Positions 1 through 5,579 of a stretch of DNA of 6,595 nucleotides are shown piece after piece (position 1 is the first letter of the stretch; the number at the start of each line of letters is the position of its first letter). The notes beneath the pieces are model-generated. The model did not search any database and was not told the DNA's origin. It saw only the letters and a program-made list of their open reading frames with translations. The position numbers and the translations under genes are program-made. Origin of the DNA: Spirochaetia bacterium (lineage in GTDB: Bacteria; Spirochaetota; Spirochaetia; Treponematales; Treponemataceae); NCBI GenBank assembly GCA_900769975.1, contig CAAGIR010000282.1, positions 1 to 6,595 on the forward strand, given 5' to 3'.

Positions 1-73
1 CGCATTTTCCCTGCTCGTATTTTCCTACAACTTGCAACTTGAAGTCAATGCTGTAGATTTGATTTTTTCCCAT
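1..73 (-). CDS. IS3-family transposase OrfA (helix-turn-helix subunit), N-terminal 24 residues
   Basis: Reading leftwards from the ATG at 73-71 gives 24 codons, starting MGKNQIYSIDFKLQVV and continuing into a KYEQGK segment, before the window ends. The pattern Y-S-x-[DE]-F-K-x-x-V-V-x-x-Y-x-x-G is the usual opening of IS3 OrfA proteins, small DNA-binding helix-turn-helix proteins that bind the element's ends. In this family OrfA is joined to the DDE catalytic OrfB by programmed -1 frameshifting to make the active transposase. The start is fixed by GGAGGT at 86-81, 7 bases upstream. The gene is only partly visible, so whether the element is intact is unknown. Confidence 0.82.
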   Translation of the reverse strand, partial: MGKNQIYSIDFKLQVVGKYEQGKC

Positions 74-91
74 ATTTTACACCTCCGTGGG

Positions 92-116
92 TGTCCTAAT
101 TTATGGGGTCAGTTCA
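92..116 (-). repeat. Terminal inverted repeat of the IS3-family element
   Basis: The minus strand from 116 to 92 begins TGAACTGACCCC and ends GGACA, the expected outer sequence of an IS150-like IS3 element. It lies 18 bases from the OrfA start codon. The partner repeat is outside the window. Confidence 0.7.
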
Positions 117-127
117 TACTGTACATT

Positions 128-253
128 TCAAAAATCGAAAGGTGGGTCAGACTGTCGTCTTTCAGATTGTCCAGAATTTTTTAACAATCGTGTCAAAAAT
201 GAGCGGATGGAAATAAACTTCCAGAAAGCCCCTTCCTGAACTATAGTCTGCAT
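128..253 (-). CDS. Short ORF of 41 codons, probably a truncated or frameshifted gene remnant
   Basis: An ATG at 253-251 has an excellent ribosome binding site (GGAGG at 264-260, 6 bases away) and a near-consensus promoter just upstream. The reading frame opens MQTIVQEGAFWKFISIRSF and stops at 130-128, 12 bases before the IS end. I do not recognise the product. After the A-run at about 186-181 the reading frame becomes basic and low in conviction (GQSERRQSDPP). With one extra A the frame would instead give ILDNLKDDSLTHLSIFEMYS and run to a TGA inside the IS end. That looks more protein-like and suggests a 5' gene fragment that has lost its frame and been cut by the IS. It could also be a genuine small protein, or no gene at all. 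The expression signals are much better supported than the product. Confidence 0.35.
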   Translation of the reverse strand: MQTIVQEGAFWKFISIRSFLTRLLKNSGQSERRQSDPPFDF

Positions 254-273
254 GTTTTGCCTCCGTTATTTTT

Positions 274-303
274 AGTATATACATTGTATATTCATTTTGT
301 CAA
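274..303 (-). promoter_or_regulatory. Near-consensus sigma-70 promoter with embedded 15-bp palindromic operator
   Basis: On the minus strand TTGACA (303-298) and TATACT (279-274) are separated by 18 bases. The perfect palindrome ATATACATTGTATAT (277-291; 7-base arms, one central base) occupies the spacer and overlaps the -10 box. A dimeric repressor bound there would block RNA polymerase, as in autoregulated small regulators such as toxin-antitoxin antitoxins. That role is inference only. The downstream gene is the short, apparently broken ORF at 128-253. Confidence 0.72.
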
Positions 304-351
304 GTAAACAAAATACCATGACGGAGCACGTTGTCTATATTTTCAGTACAA

Positions 352-555
352 GGGCGTGCCCCTCCATTCCGCTGCGCTCCATTCCGGGTCGGGCTATCCA
401 GGGTTCCGCTATCGCTTCATTGGACGCAGCTGCCCAAAAAGTAATGTCACACTCAGTTAATTTCTGCATCTACGCTATATGCAATGTAGAGAATTCAATC
501 TTATGAACAAGCTGCTTACCAACGGCTGCGCCGCCCTTCCTATCCCTCACGTGAG
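352..555. repeat. GC-rich repeat-like noncoding element in two blocks
   Basis: Two GC-rich blocks stand out from AT-rich surroundings. The first (352-435) starts GGGCGTGCCCC, contains a doubled ATTCCG(C/G) segment and the string GGGTCGGGCTATCC. The second (about 520-555) contains the small hairpin CGGC-TGC-GCCG and ends in the perfect palindrome CTCACGTGAG (546-555). From memory, the ordered motifs GGGCGTGCC, GGTCGGGC and CTATCCCTCACG resemble dispersed noncoding repeats in spirochaete and Bacteroidetes genomes; I could not search for copies. The blocks are separated by about 85 bases of ordinary composition, as if an ancestral element had been split. A 69-codon frame crosses it on the plus strand, but its arginine/proline-rich translation looks like read-through of a repeat, not a protein. 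No gene is supported between 254 and 673. Confidence 0.5.
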
Positions 556-581
556 TTTTCCAAAAAAACAAACTTCACCAA

Positions 582-610
582 TTTAAAAAAAATAAATTAT
601 ATGATATAAT
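582..610 (+). promoter_or_regulatory. Promoter of the lipoprotein gene
   Basis: TATAAT at 605-610 is a perfect -10 box. The best -35 at 17 bases spacing is TTTAAA (582-587), weak but in an A/T-rich tract. Transcription would start near 617, leaving a leader of about 57 AT-rich bases. The leader ends with the ribosome binding site GGAG (664-667), 6 bases before the ATG at 674. Confidence 0.6.
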
Positions 611-673
611 TATAAGTTTTTCGAAGAATGTTTCATCGTAAAGTTTAAAAATTTATTTTTTACGGAGACCGGC

Positions 674-2767
674 ATGAAGAAAATTATTTTTGCCTTAACC
701 TTACTATTTACCTTGATTTCTTGTACAAATATCACTGAAAATCAAAAAACAGCCACCGTTCATGTTTCATTATCACAATACACCAAGAGAATCATTTCAC
801 CATCACTAGTACAAGAAAGTTCATATCAAAATGTTGAATCCTGGACAATCACATTTTCCGATAAAACAGCAGAACGCGAAGACATAATATACGAAGGCAT
901 TACATTTTTTGGAGAAACCCCGTCATTTACCCTTCCCACTGGAACATACACCGCCACAATCCAAAACTCAAACACAGACACTTCAGCCCTTATTTTTTAT
1001 GATTCACAAACCATTACACTTTCACAATCTCAAACATTTAATCTAGTTTTTTACGTTACACCCAAAAAATTAACAACGGGAACTTTTAAAGCAGAATTCA
1101 CATTTACTTCACGCACAAGCGTTACTAGCTCTGCAACACTTACATCACTTAAAACAAATAAAGTATTTACATTAGAGTCATCAATATCAATAAATGAAGA
1201 TACAAAAACATGCACAATCCTCTCTACAAATATACCATCAGGTTTTTATAAATTTTCTTTGAAATTTTCCTACACTGATACAGACGGCGTTTCTGTAGAA
1301 AACCAGGAAGTATATGCAAACAATAATGATTATTTAATAGAAATTTGTGATGATTTAACAACAGAATTAAATACAGAAATTGTTTTACCAACAGTTACAA
1401 AAGTATTTTACGTAACCACGAAAGAAGAATCTACTGGAAACGGCCAGTTTGAATCTCTTCCTGCAAGTTTAACAACAGCATATTCAAAAGTGCAAGATAA
1501 TACGGAAAAAGTTAAGTTTATTTTTATCGATTCAAATTCAATCCCACAAATCGATATTTCACAACTTAAAGAAAATTGTACTTACCAGCTCTATTTAAAG
1601 AACAACGACGGATACGAAATTTCAAATGAAACAGAATCAATCATAGTAACCTACCTTAATACCACAAATATTTCCATTACAGATTCAACCAGCAGTTCAA
1701 AGCCAGTAAAAATCAATTCTTTTAATTCCTCTATCTTAGACACCAGTGCCATAACCATTTCTACATCTTTAGACGTTTCTCTTGAAGAATCATTAACAAA
1801 ATACTATTCAATACTGGACAACGGAGATGGAACAAAAACACTCACCAATAGCATTGCCACACCTGTTATGCTGTACAGCAAAGACCCTAAATGCGTTTTC
1901 TATGCTGATTTCAAAACATTATCAGAAACAGAAACTGGCACAGAAATTTATCCTGCGAGTGTAGGTGATGTCTATACATTAGAAGATTACATTATTGATA
2001 AATCAAACAATATCTTTATTACTTATTATGATAGCTCTACAAATCAATACATAAAGAAAATAACCTACGACAATACAACAAATACGTATGAGGATATACA
2101 GTCAGATCATTGCCAAATAAATACAACTTATACTATTTCACAAATAAGAAACGTAGGCGATAATTTGTATATCGTAGCTACTACTTCCGATGCTTCGACA
2201 TATTATTTATTAAAAGGAACTTATAGTACAGGTACCCTTGTGAGCTGCACAGAAGCAAAAATTGGCACAAATTTAGTAATGTCCTTTTATGTATCTGACG
2301 ATGAAAAAACTTTATATACATATGAATATATAAACGGTGATTCATCTCAAGATTATTATTTTATAAAATCATATAAAATTGACAACTCATCTTTAACTTT
2401 ATTAAATAGTATTTCACTCTTAGGAACTACCTCTGGAACATTAGGTTCTAATGTAACAACAGTCGAGGATATGCTTGTTGTAAATGATTATATATATCTG
2501 CTTTTAGCCGATTCTGGTTATGGTTGTATTTTACGTCTGTCCACAACTTTAGATACTACGAACGTAACTTATTCCAGTTACCCAACATCTGGCACCACAG
2601 TCTCTACAGACAATGAATCACAATACTTTTATTCTCCAGAAAAAATTGTAGGAATAGGCAGCGATTATCTTTTAATTAAAGATAAAATAAGTACCGACAG
2701 CAGTCGTATTGTAAAATTCTCTCTTACTGATTATGGAATCGCAGAATCAAAAGCTACCCAGTACTAA
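674..2767 (+). CDS. Secreted lipoprotein, large beta-rich cell-envelope protein of unknown function
   Basis: The 697-residue product begins with a lipoprotein signal peptide: MKK, a hydrophobic core, then the lipobox L-I-S-C with the lipidated cysteine at residue 17. It should be exported by Sec, lipidated and anchored in the envelope. The rest is rich in Ser, Thr, Asn, Tyr and Asp with alternating beta-strand patterns. Roughly 25-130 resembles an immunoglobulin-like/carboxypeptidase-regulatory fold (SFTLPTGTYTATIQN near 84-98), and 135-240 may be a second one. Residues 243-400 resemble a degenerate parallel beta-helix opening (KVFYVTTKEESTGNGQFESL). Residues 400-690 contain spaced NLYIVATT, TLYTYEY, YIYLLLAD and DYLLIKD blades suggestive of a beta-propeller. 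No catalytic motif is visible. These domain readings are from pattern only. The gene is monocistronic, with its own promoter and terminator. Function is unknown; surface binding or scaffolding is plausible for treponemal lipoproteins of this size. Confidence 0.88.
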   Translation: MKKIIFALTLLFTLISCTNITENQKTATVHVSLSQYTKRIISPSLVQESSYQNVESWTITFSDKTAEREDIIYEGITFFGETPSFTLPTGTYTATIQNSNTDTSALIFYDSQTITLSQSQTFNLVFYVTPKKLTTGTFKAEFTFTSRTSVTSSATLTSLKTNKVFTLESSISINEDTKTCTILSTNIPSGFYKFSLKFSYTDTDGVSVENQEVYANNNDYLIEICDDLTTELNTEIVLPTVTKVFYVTTKEESTGNGQFESLPASLTTAYSKVQDNTEKVKFIFIDSNSIPQIDISQLKENCTYQLYLKNNDGYEISNETESIIVTYLNTTNISITDSTSSSKPVKINSFNSSILDTSAITISTSLDVSLEESLTKYYSILDNGDGTKTLTNSIATPVMLYSKDPKCVFYADFKTLSETETGTEIYPASVGDVYTLEDYIIDKSNNIFITYYDSSTNQYIKKITYDNTTNTYEDIQSDHCQINTTYTISQIRNVGDNLYIVATTSDASTYYLLKGTYSTGTLVSCTEAKIGTNLVMSFYVSDDEKTLYTYEYINGDSSQDYYFIKSYKIDNSSLTLLNSISLLGTTSGTLGSNVTTVEDMLVVNDYIYLLLADSGYGCILRLSTTLDTTNVTYSSYPTSGTTVSTDNESQYFYSPEKIVGIGSDYLLIKDKISTDSSRIVKFSLTDYGIAESKATQY

Positions 2768-2780
2768 ATGATACTAAATG
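2762..2780 (+). repeat. Tandem 9-base repeat straddling the lipoprotein stop codon
   Basis: TACTAAATG occurs at 2762-2770 and again at 2772-2780, one base apart. The first copy contains the TAA stop (2765-2767). The second copy carries another TAA and its last two bases begin the terminator stem. It may be a small slippage duplication. Confidence 0.6.
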
Positions 2781-2819
2781 TACTGCAAGTTTTATTCGCC
2801 TTGCGGTACATTTTTATTT
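2779..2819 (+). terminator. Intrinsic terminator of the lipoprotein gene
   Basis: TGTACTGCAAG (2779-2789) pairs with CTTGCGGTACA (2800-2810), an 11-bp stem with one G-U pair and a 10-base loop. A T-rich tract (TTTTTATTT, 2811-2819) follows. It begins 11 bases after the stop codon. The opposite-strand GNAT pseudogene ends inside its loop. Confidence 0.85.
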
Positions 2820-3251
2820 AAACTTTTGTTACGATAATTTAAGTTTGTTCTCAGAGAATAACCCTGGCATTCCCAAAAGTCATTTGCCCCTTCATTATCT
2901 TTAAAAACAAGACAAAAAATTTTGGAAATGCCTTCCTTACGCAAAGCATCTTCTGCTTTCTGAACAAGCATTTTTGCAATTCAGCAACGTCTGCAATCTG
3001 GATGAACACACATATGGTGGATAATCGCACGCCTGCCGTCATGACCTGTAAGAATTACACCAACCGTCTTTTTTCCGTTACTATCATCGTATGCGAGAAA
3101 ACAAGTATCAGGATTACGTTTTAAATATCTTTCAATTCCTTCACGACTATCATCAACAGGATTTAAAGCCCATTTAGACTGTTCATTGCTGTTCCAAAGT
3201 TCAAGAATTAAATCATAATCTTCAATCCTGACACTTCGTTTTAATATTCAT
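2792..3251 (-). pseudogene. GNAT-family N-acetyltransferase, broken by a nonsense codon and a frameshift
   Basis: The minus strand encodes a recognisable GNAT acetyltransferase of about 152 residues once two lesions are allowed. The ATG at 3251-3249 has AGGA 7 bases upstream, but its frame is lost within the AAAA run around 3239-3243. Removing one A gives MNIKRSVRIEDYDLILELWN, a normal GNAT opening. The frame then runs through GVILTGHDGRR and IIHHMCVHPDCRRC to a TGA at 2983-2981, and continues IAKMLVQKAEDALRKEG, KIFCLVFKDNEGANDFW and ECQGYSLRTNLNYRNKSL to TAA at 2794-2792. The TGA sits where the acetyl-CoA-binding R/Q-x-x-G-x-A loop of motif A needs its glycine (GGA to TGA, one base). The family transfers acetyl from acetyl-CoA to amines, often ribosomal protein N-termini or small molecules; the substrate here is unknown. 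It lies downstream of, and in line with, the hemolysin III-like gene. Two independent lesions favour a real pseudogene over a sequencing error. Confidence 0.85.
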
Positions 3252-3312
3252 ATTGTTATCCTAATTTTCCCACTTTCACAGCATGACGCAAAAAGAAAAA
3301 TCCGAACTGAAA

Positions 3313-4212
3313 CTAATTAATAAAAAACAACGAGAAGAAAATATATACGCTGCCCAAAAGCATAACAATATTTCCAATCATGTGCATATATTTGATTTTC
3401 CGCAAATTATAGAAAATTATTCCGATTATATAAAAAACACCGCCTAAAACAAGCATACTGAAACTTTTTGTAGAAAGAACTTCAAACAAATTTTTTGCCA
3501 CAATCATTCCAGAAAAACCTGCCACAATATACAAAACAGTATTTAATTTTTCAAATTTTCTACCCGCAATTGCATAAAACAAAACACCAATCAAAACAAT
3601 TGCCCAAACTATGCCGAACAAAACCCACCCCATAGTATTTTGCAATTTTGTGATAGTATACGCACTATAACATAAACCAATTACCAAAAAAGTAATTACA
3701 TGTGAAAGTCTGTTAAAAACTGTTTTGGCAGTAAAATTTGTAAGTGCATGCTGCAAAAGTGAACAAATGTACATCAAAATCATCGAAGCACCAAATAATG
3801 AATAAAAAACAATTGTAAGATTAATGTATTCTTTTGCATTATTTATGGCGATTGTGTCCAGAATGGCAGTTCCAGCGATAAAAAGACATGCCCCAATTCC
3901 TTGAACAATAGACGACCCAATTTCTTCGCCCACTGTTAATTGACGTGTCTTTTTTGTAGTTTCAATCATCTTTTTTTCAGTTTCAATCTGTTTTTCAGCA
4001 CGTTTTTTTGCCTTTTCAGATTTTGCATAATCAGCCGCTGCATATTTTGCCTTTAAGCGTTCAGGATCTTCTGCATATTGAATATTAATTTCTCTAATCT
4101 GCTGTTCATAATCAGCTTTTAATTGTTTTAAACGAGACTGTTTTTTTTCTTTTAATGATTTAAGAGTAGATTTGCGAACTGCATTTGCTGCAATTTCATC
4201 TTGTCTAGACAT
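3313..4212 (-). CDS. Hemolysin III/PAQR-like seven-helix membrane protein with coiled-coil N-terminal extension
   Basis: The 299-residue product has two parts. Residues 1-92 are hydrophilic, Lys/Glu/Gln-rich and strongly coiled-coil-like. From GEEIGSSIVQGIG (95-107) on there are seven hydrophobic segments (about 103-122, 130-152, 170-187, 192-215, 222-241, 249-268, 277-296), matching the layout of hemolysin III (YqfA/YplQ, PAQR superfamily), which is usually near 215 residues. Family landmarks are the EE-I opening, S151-x3-H155, the VFNRLSH segment (165-171), the GG-x-x-Y-x-x-G-x-x-FY motif (257-268) and the KYMH end (274-277). Several PAQR signature positions differ: Asn to Ser100, His to Gln104, Asp to Ser170, and the second His of HxxxH to Asn281. 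The alignment is by eye. PAQR relatives bind zinc and some act as ceramidases or affect membrane fluidity; the hemolysin label rests on heterologous tests. The start has GGAAGG 5 bases upstream. The stop is TAG (3315-3313). Confidence 0.8.
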   Translation of the reverse strand: MSRQDEIAANAVRKSTLKSLKEKKQSRLKQLKADYEQQIREINIQYAEDPERLKAKYAAADYAKSEKAKKRAEKQIETEKKMIETTKKTRQLTVGEEIGSSIVQGIGACLFIAGTAILDTIAINNAKEYINLTIVFYSLFGASMILMYICSLLQHALTNFTAKTVFNRLSHVITFLVIGLCYSAYTITKLQNTMGWVLFGIVWAIVLIGVLFYAIAGRKFEKLNTVLYIVAGFSGMIVAKNLFEVLSTKSFSMLVLGGVFYIIGIIFYNLRKIKYMHMIGNIVMLLGSVYIFFSLFFIN

Positions 4213-4254
4213 TTTTTCCTTCCCTATCGTTTTTAAGATTTTTTTTGTTATTTT

Positions 4255-4284
4255 ATTCTACTACATTATGACATTTTATGTCAA
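4255..4284 (-). promoter_or_regulatory. Promoter of the hemolysin III-like gene, overlapping the rlmB stop codon
   Basis: On the minus strand TTGACA (4284-4279) and TAGAAT (4260-4255) are separated by 18 bases. The TGA inside the -35 box is the rlmB stop codon. Transcription would start near 4248, giving a leader of about 35 bases. With no terminator after rlmB, readthrough from the ychJ-rlmB operon is also possible. Confidence 0.65.
4269..4283. promoter_or_regulatory. Palindrome overlapping the -35 box, candidate operator
   Basis: TGACATTTTATGTCA has perfect 6-base arms around three T residues (TGACAT-TTT-ATGTCA). It covers five of the six bases of the -35 element of the downstream promoter, where a dimeric regulator would control access. 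The candidate operator role is inferred; part of the palindrome comes from the TTGACA consensus itself, so chance is possible. Confidence 0.4.
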
Positions 4285-5069
4285 TTTTGTCGTGCAAATA
4301 ATTCGTATAATAACACACCAGCCGCAACAGAAACATTCAGACTGTCAATTTTTCCGCAAGTTGGTATAGAAACAATTGAATCACACTTTTGCTGTAAAAG
4401 ATTTGAAATGCCAGAACCTTCGCTGCCCATAATCAGGCAAGTTTTTTTTGGAAAAGTGATTTTACCCAGAGTTTCTCCACCTGCATCCGCACCATAAATC
4501 CAAAATCCTGCTGATTTAAGCTTTTCCACAGCACGTACAAGATTATTCACAACGGAAACAGGAACCCATGCACTTGAACCAGCACTTGTCCTGCCTATTA
4601 TTTCATTACCACCAATATCGCTAGCACTATTATGTTCTGTCAAAACAACAAGATTTGCACCAAACTGATCACAACTACGAATAATTGCACCCACATTGTG
4701 CGGATCTGTCACCTTATCCAGAACTACAACAGTTTTTCGGTCGGCTTCACTTTCATCCGAATTCTGCAAAACCCATGCATCAAAATCGACAATATTTGAA
4801 GATTTATTTTTTTCACCATTCGAAGAATAAACCATTACAATTCCACGATGATCACGCAAAGAAACATCCAAATTTTGAACAAGTTCGTCGAGTTTTTTTT
4901 CATCAACGTTAGAAATCTGAATACCAGTTTCCTGTGCCAGCGTTATGATTTTTTTTACACGAGGTCCCGCTTTTGCATAATAAATCTTGAATTGAGATGC
5001 ATTTTGATTTTTTTGTGCGGCTTTCACTTTTTCTTCTATTGAATGAAAGCCAGTTATCACATTTGACAT
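4281..5069 (-). CDS. rlmB: 23S rRNA 2'-O-methyltransferase RlmB (SPOUT/TrmH family)
   Basis: The product is an AdoMet-dependent rRNA ribose methyltransferase. E. coli RlmB methylates the 2'-O of G2251 in the peptidyl-transferase region of 23S rRNA as a homodimer. Starting at the ATG at 5069-5067, the protein has 262 residues and opens MSNVITGFHSIEEKV, like RlmB's GIHAV start. The N-terminal RNA-binding domain covers about 1-80. The SpoU motifs follow: motif 1 LDKVTDPHNVGAIIRS (N125, R131), motif 2 LIMGSEGSGIS (E217), motif 3 SIPTCGKIDSLNVSVAAG (S243, N245). A longer frame reaches back to 5153 but overlaps ychJ by 80 bases and adds a segment absent from the family. The chosen start lies 4 bases after the ychJ stop, so translation is probably coupled; the ribosome binding site is weak. 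An acidic, Ser/Asn-rich linker (about 82-112) separates the domains and makes it slightly longer than the usual 245 residues. Confidence 0.9.
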   Translation of the reverse strand: MSNVITGFHSIEEKVKAAQKNQNASQFKIYYAKAGPRVKKIITLAQETGIQISNVDEKKLDELVQNLDVSLRDHRGIVMVYSSNGEKNKSSNIVDFDAWVLQNSDESEADRKTVVVLDKVTDPHNVGAIIRSCDQFGANLVVLTEHNSASDIGGNEIIGRTSAGSSAWVPVSVVNNLVRAVEKLKSAGFWIYGADAGGETLGKITFPKKTCLIMGSEGSGISNLLQQKCDSIVSIPTCGKIDSLNVSVAAGVLLYELFARQN

Positions 5070-5073
5070 AAAA

Positions 5074-5571
5074 TTAGCGTCCGCAGCACTGTTTGTATTT
5101 TTTTCCAGAACCACAAGGACACGGTTCATTTCTGCCGATTTTTGCACCAACACGTTTAACAGTAGTTGGAATTACATTTCCTGCAACATATTTCCAGTCA
5201 CCATCAACCTGTTTAAACAAAGAAATTTCGTGATGAATATCGTGCATATTGTGAAGTGTATAATCCGCTTCAAATTCTACAATCTGTTCATCATCCTTTT
5301 CACCGTTTTCTGTACGCAGGATTTTCAAACCGTTCCATGTAGCCTGATTACTCCAATCTTCTGTTGCTTTTCTGTCAATCTCATTGATGCCTTCACCTTC
5401 CTGACAAGAGTTGATGATGTAATCAATTTCATGTTTTACATAAGAAGTATAACGTGCACGCATACACGCTTCTGCAGTAGGAGCTTTAGAAGTTCCTTTA
5501 ATAATTGGTTCACAGCATTCACTGTATTTTTTTCCCGAACCACAAGGACATAAATCGTTATTTGTACTCAT
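5074..5571 (-). CDS. ychJ: YchJ-like (UPF0225) protein with N- and C-terminal SEC-C zinc motifs
   Basis: The 165-residue protein has the complete YchJ layout. A SEC-C motif CPCGSGKKYSECC spans residues 8-20 (C8, C10, C19, C20), a second, CPCGSGKKYKQCC, spans 151-163 (C151, C153, C162, C163), and between them is a UPF0225 core of NTF2-like type, with ARYTSYVKHEIDYI near 39-52 and W73/W79. SEC-C motifs bind one zinc each and were named from the SecA C-terminus, where they contact SecB and ribosomes. The function of YchJ itself is not established; a role in protein handling is only suggested by SEC-C. It is the first gene of an operon with rlmB. The start is fixed by the N-terminal zinc motif and an upstream in-frame stop. 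It has no Shine-Dalgarno and its -10 box ends 8 bases before the ATG, so the mRNA is probably leaderless. Confidence 0.92.
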   Translation of the reverse strand: MSTNNDLCPCGSGKKYSECCEPIIKGTSKAPTAEACMRARYTSYVKHEIDYIINSCQEGEGINEIDRKATEDWSNQATWNGLKILRTENGEKDDEQIVEFEADYTLHNMHDIHHEISLFKQVDGDWKYVAGNVIPTTVKRVGAKIGRNEPCPCGSGKKYKQCCGR

Positions 5572-5579
5572 AATCTTGC

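Larger units (their letters stand above)
1..116 (-). mobile_element. IS3-family insertion sequence, left end only (continues beyond the window)
   Basis: The first 116 bases are the start of an insertion sequence read on the minus strand. Its outer end is a 25-base terminal sequence (92-116) beginning TGAACTGACCCC and ending in GGACA, in the TG...CA form typical of the IS150-like branch of IS3 elements. A strong ribosome binding site and the start of an IS3 OrfA transposase follow at once. Position 117 would be the first flanking base. IS3 elements normally duplicate 3-4 bp of target, so TAC or TACT at 117-120 could be the target copy, but the other end lies outside the window and this cannot be confirmed. 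Confidence 0.8.

Noticed and set aside
297..506. Plus-strand 69-codon frame (TTG start) through the GC-rich element
   Set aside because: No ribosome binding site, and its arginine/proline-rich translation comes from repeat-like DNA. The upstream sequence is a minus-strand promoter instead.
2981..2983. TGA in the GNAT gene as selenocysteine or a reassigned codon
   Set aside because: Other genes here use TGA as a stop, the position calls for glycine, no SECIS-like hairpin was noticed, and a second frameshift is present, so pseudogene is simpler.
2851..3042. Minus-strand 63-codon frame
   Set aside because: It lies out of frame inside the GNAT pseudogene, whose own frame gives clear acetyltransferase motifs.
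3283..3312. Possible terminator after the hemolysin III-like gene (T-rich TTTTTCTTTTT on the minus strand)
   Set aside because: No convincing stem precedes the T tract.
4172..5042. Plus-strand short frames opposite the hemolysin III-like gene and rlmB
   Set aside because: Antisense shadows of well-supported minus-strand genes, with no ribosome binding sites or family motifs.
5070..5153. Longer rlmB start at 5153
   Set aside because: It would overlap the conserved C-terminal SEC-C motif of ychJ and add 28 residues not seen in RlmB. The start at 5069 gives the family's usual opening.
5230..5553. Plus-strand 107-codon frame opposite ychJ
   Set aside because: Phe/Ile/Cys-rich antisense shadow of a conserved SEC-C protein.
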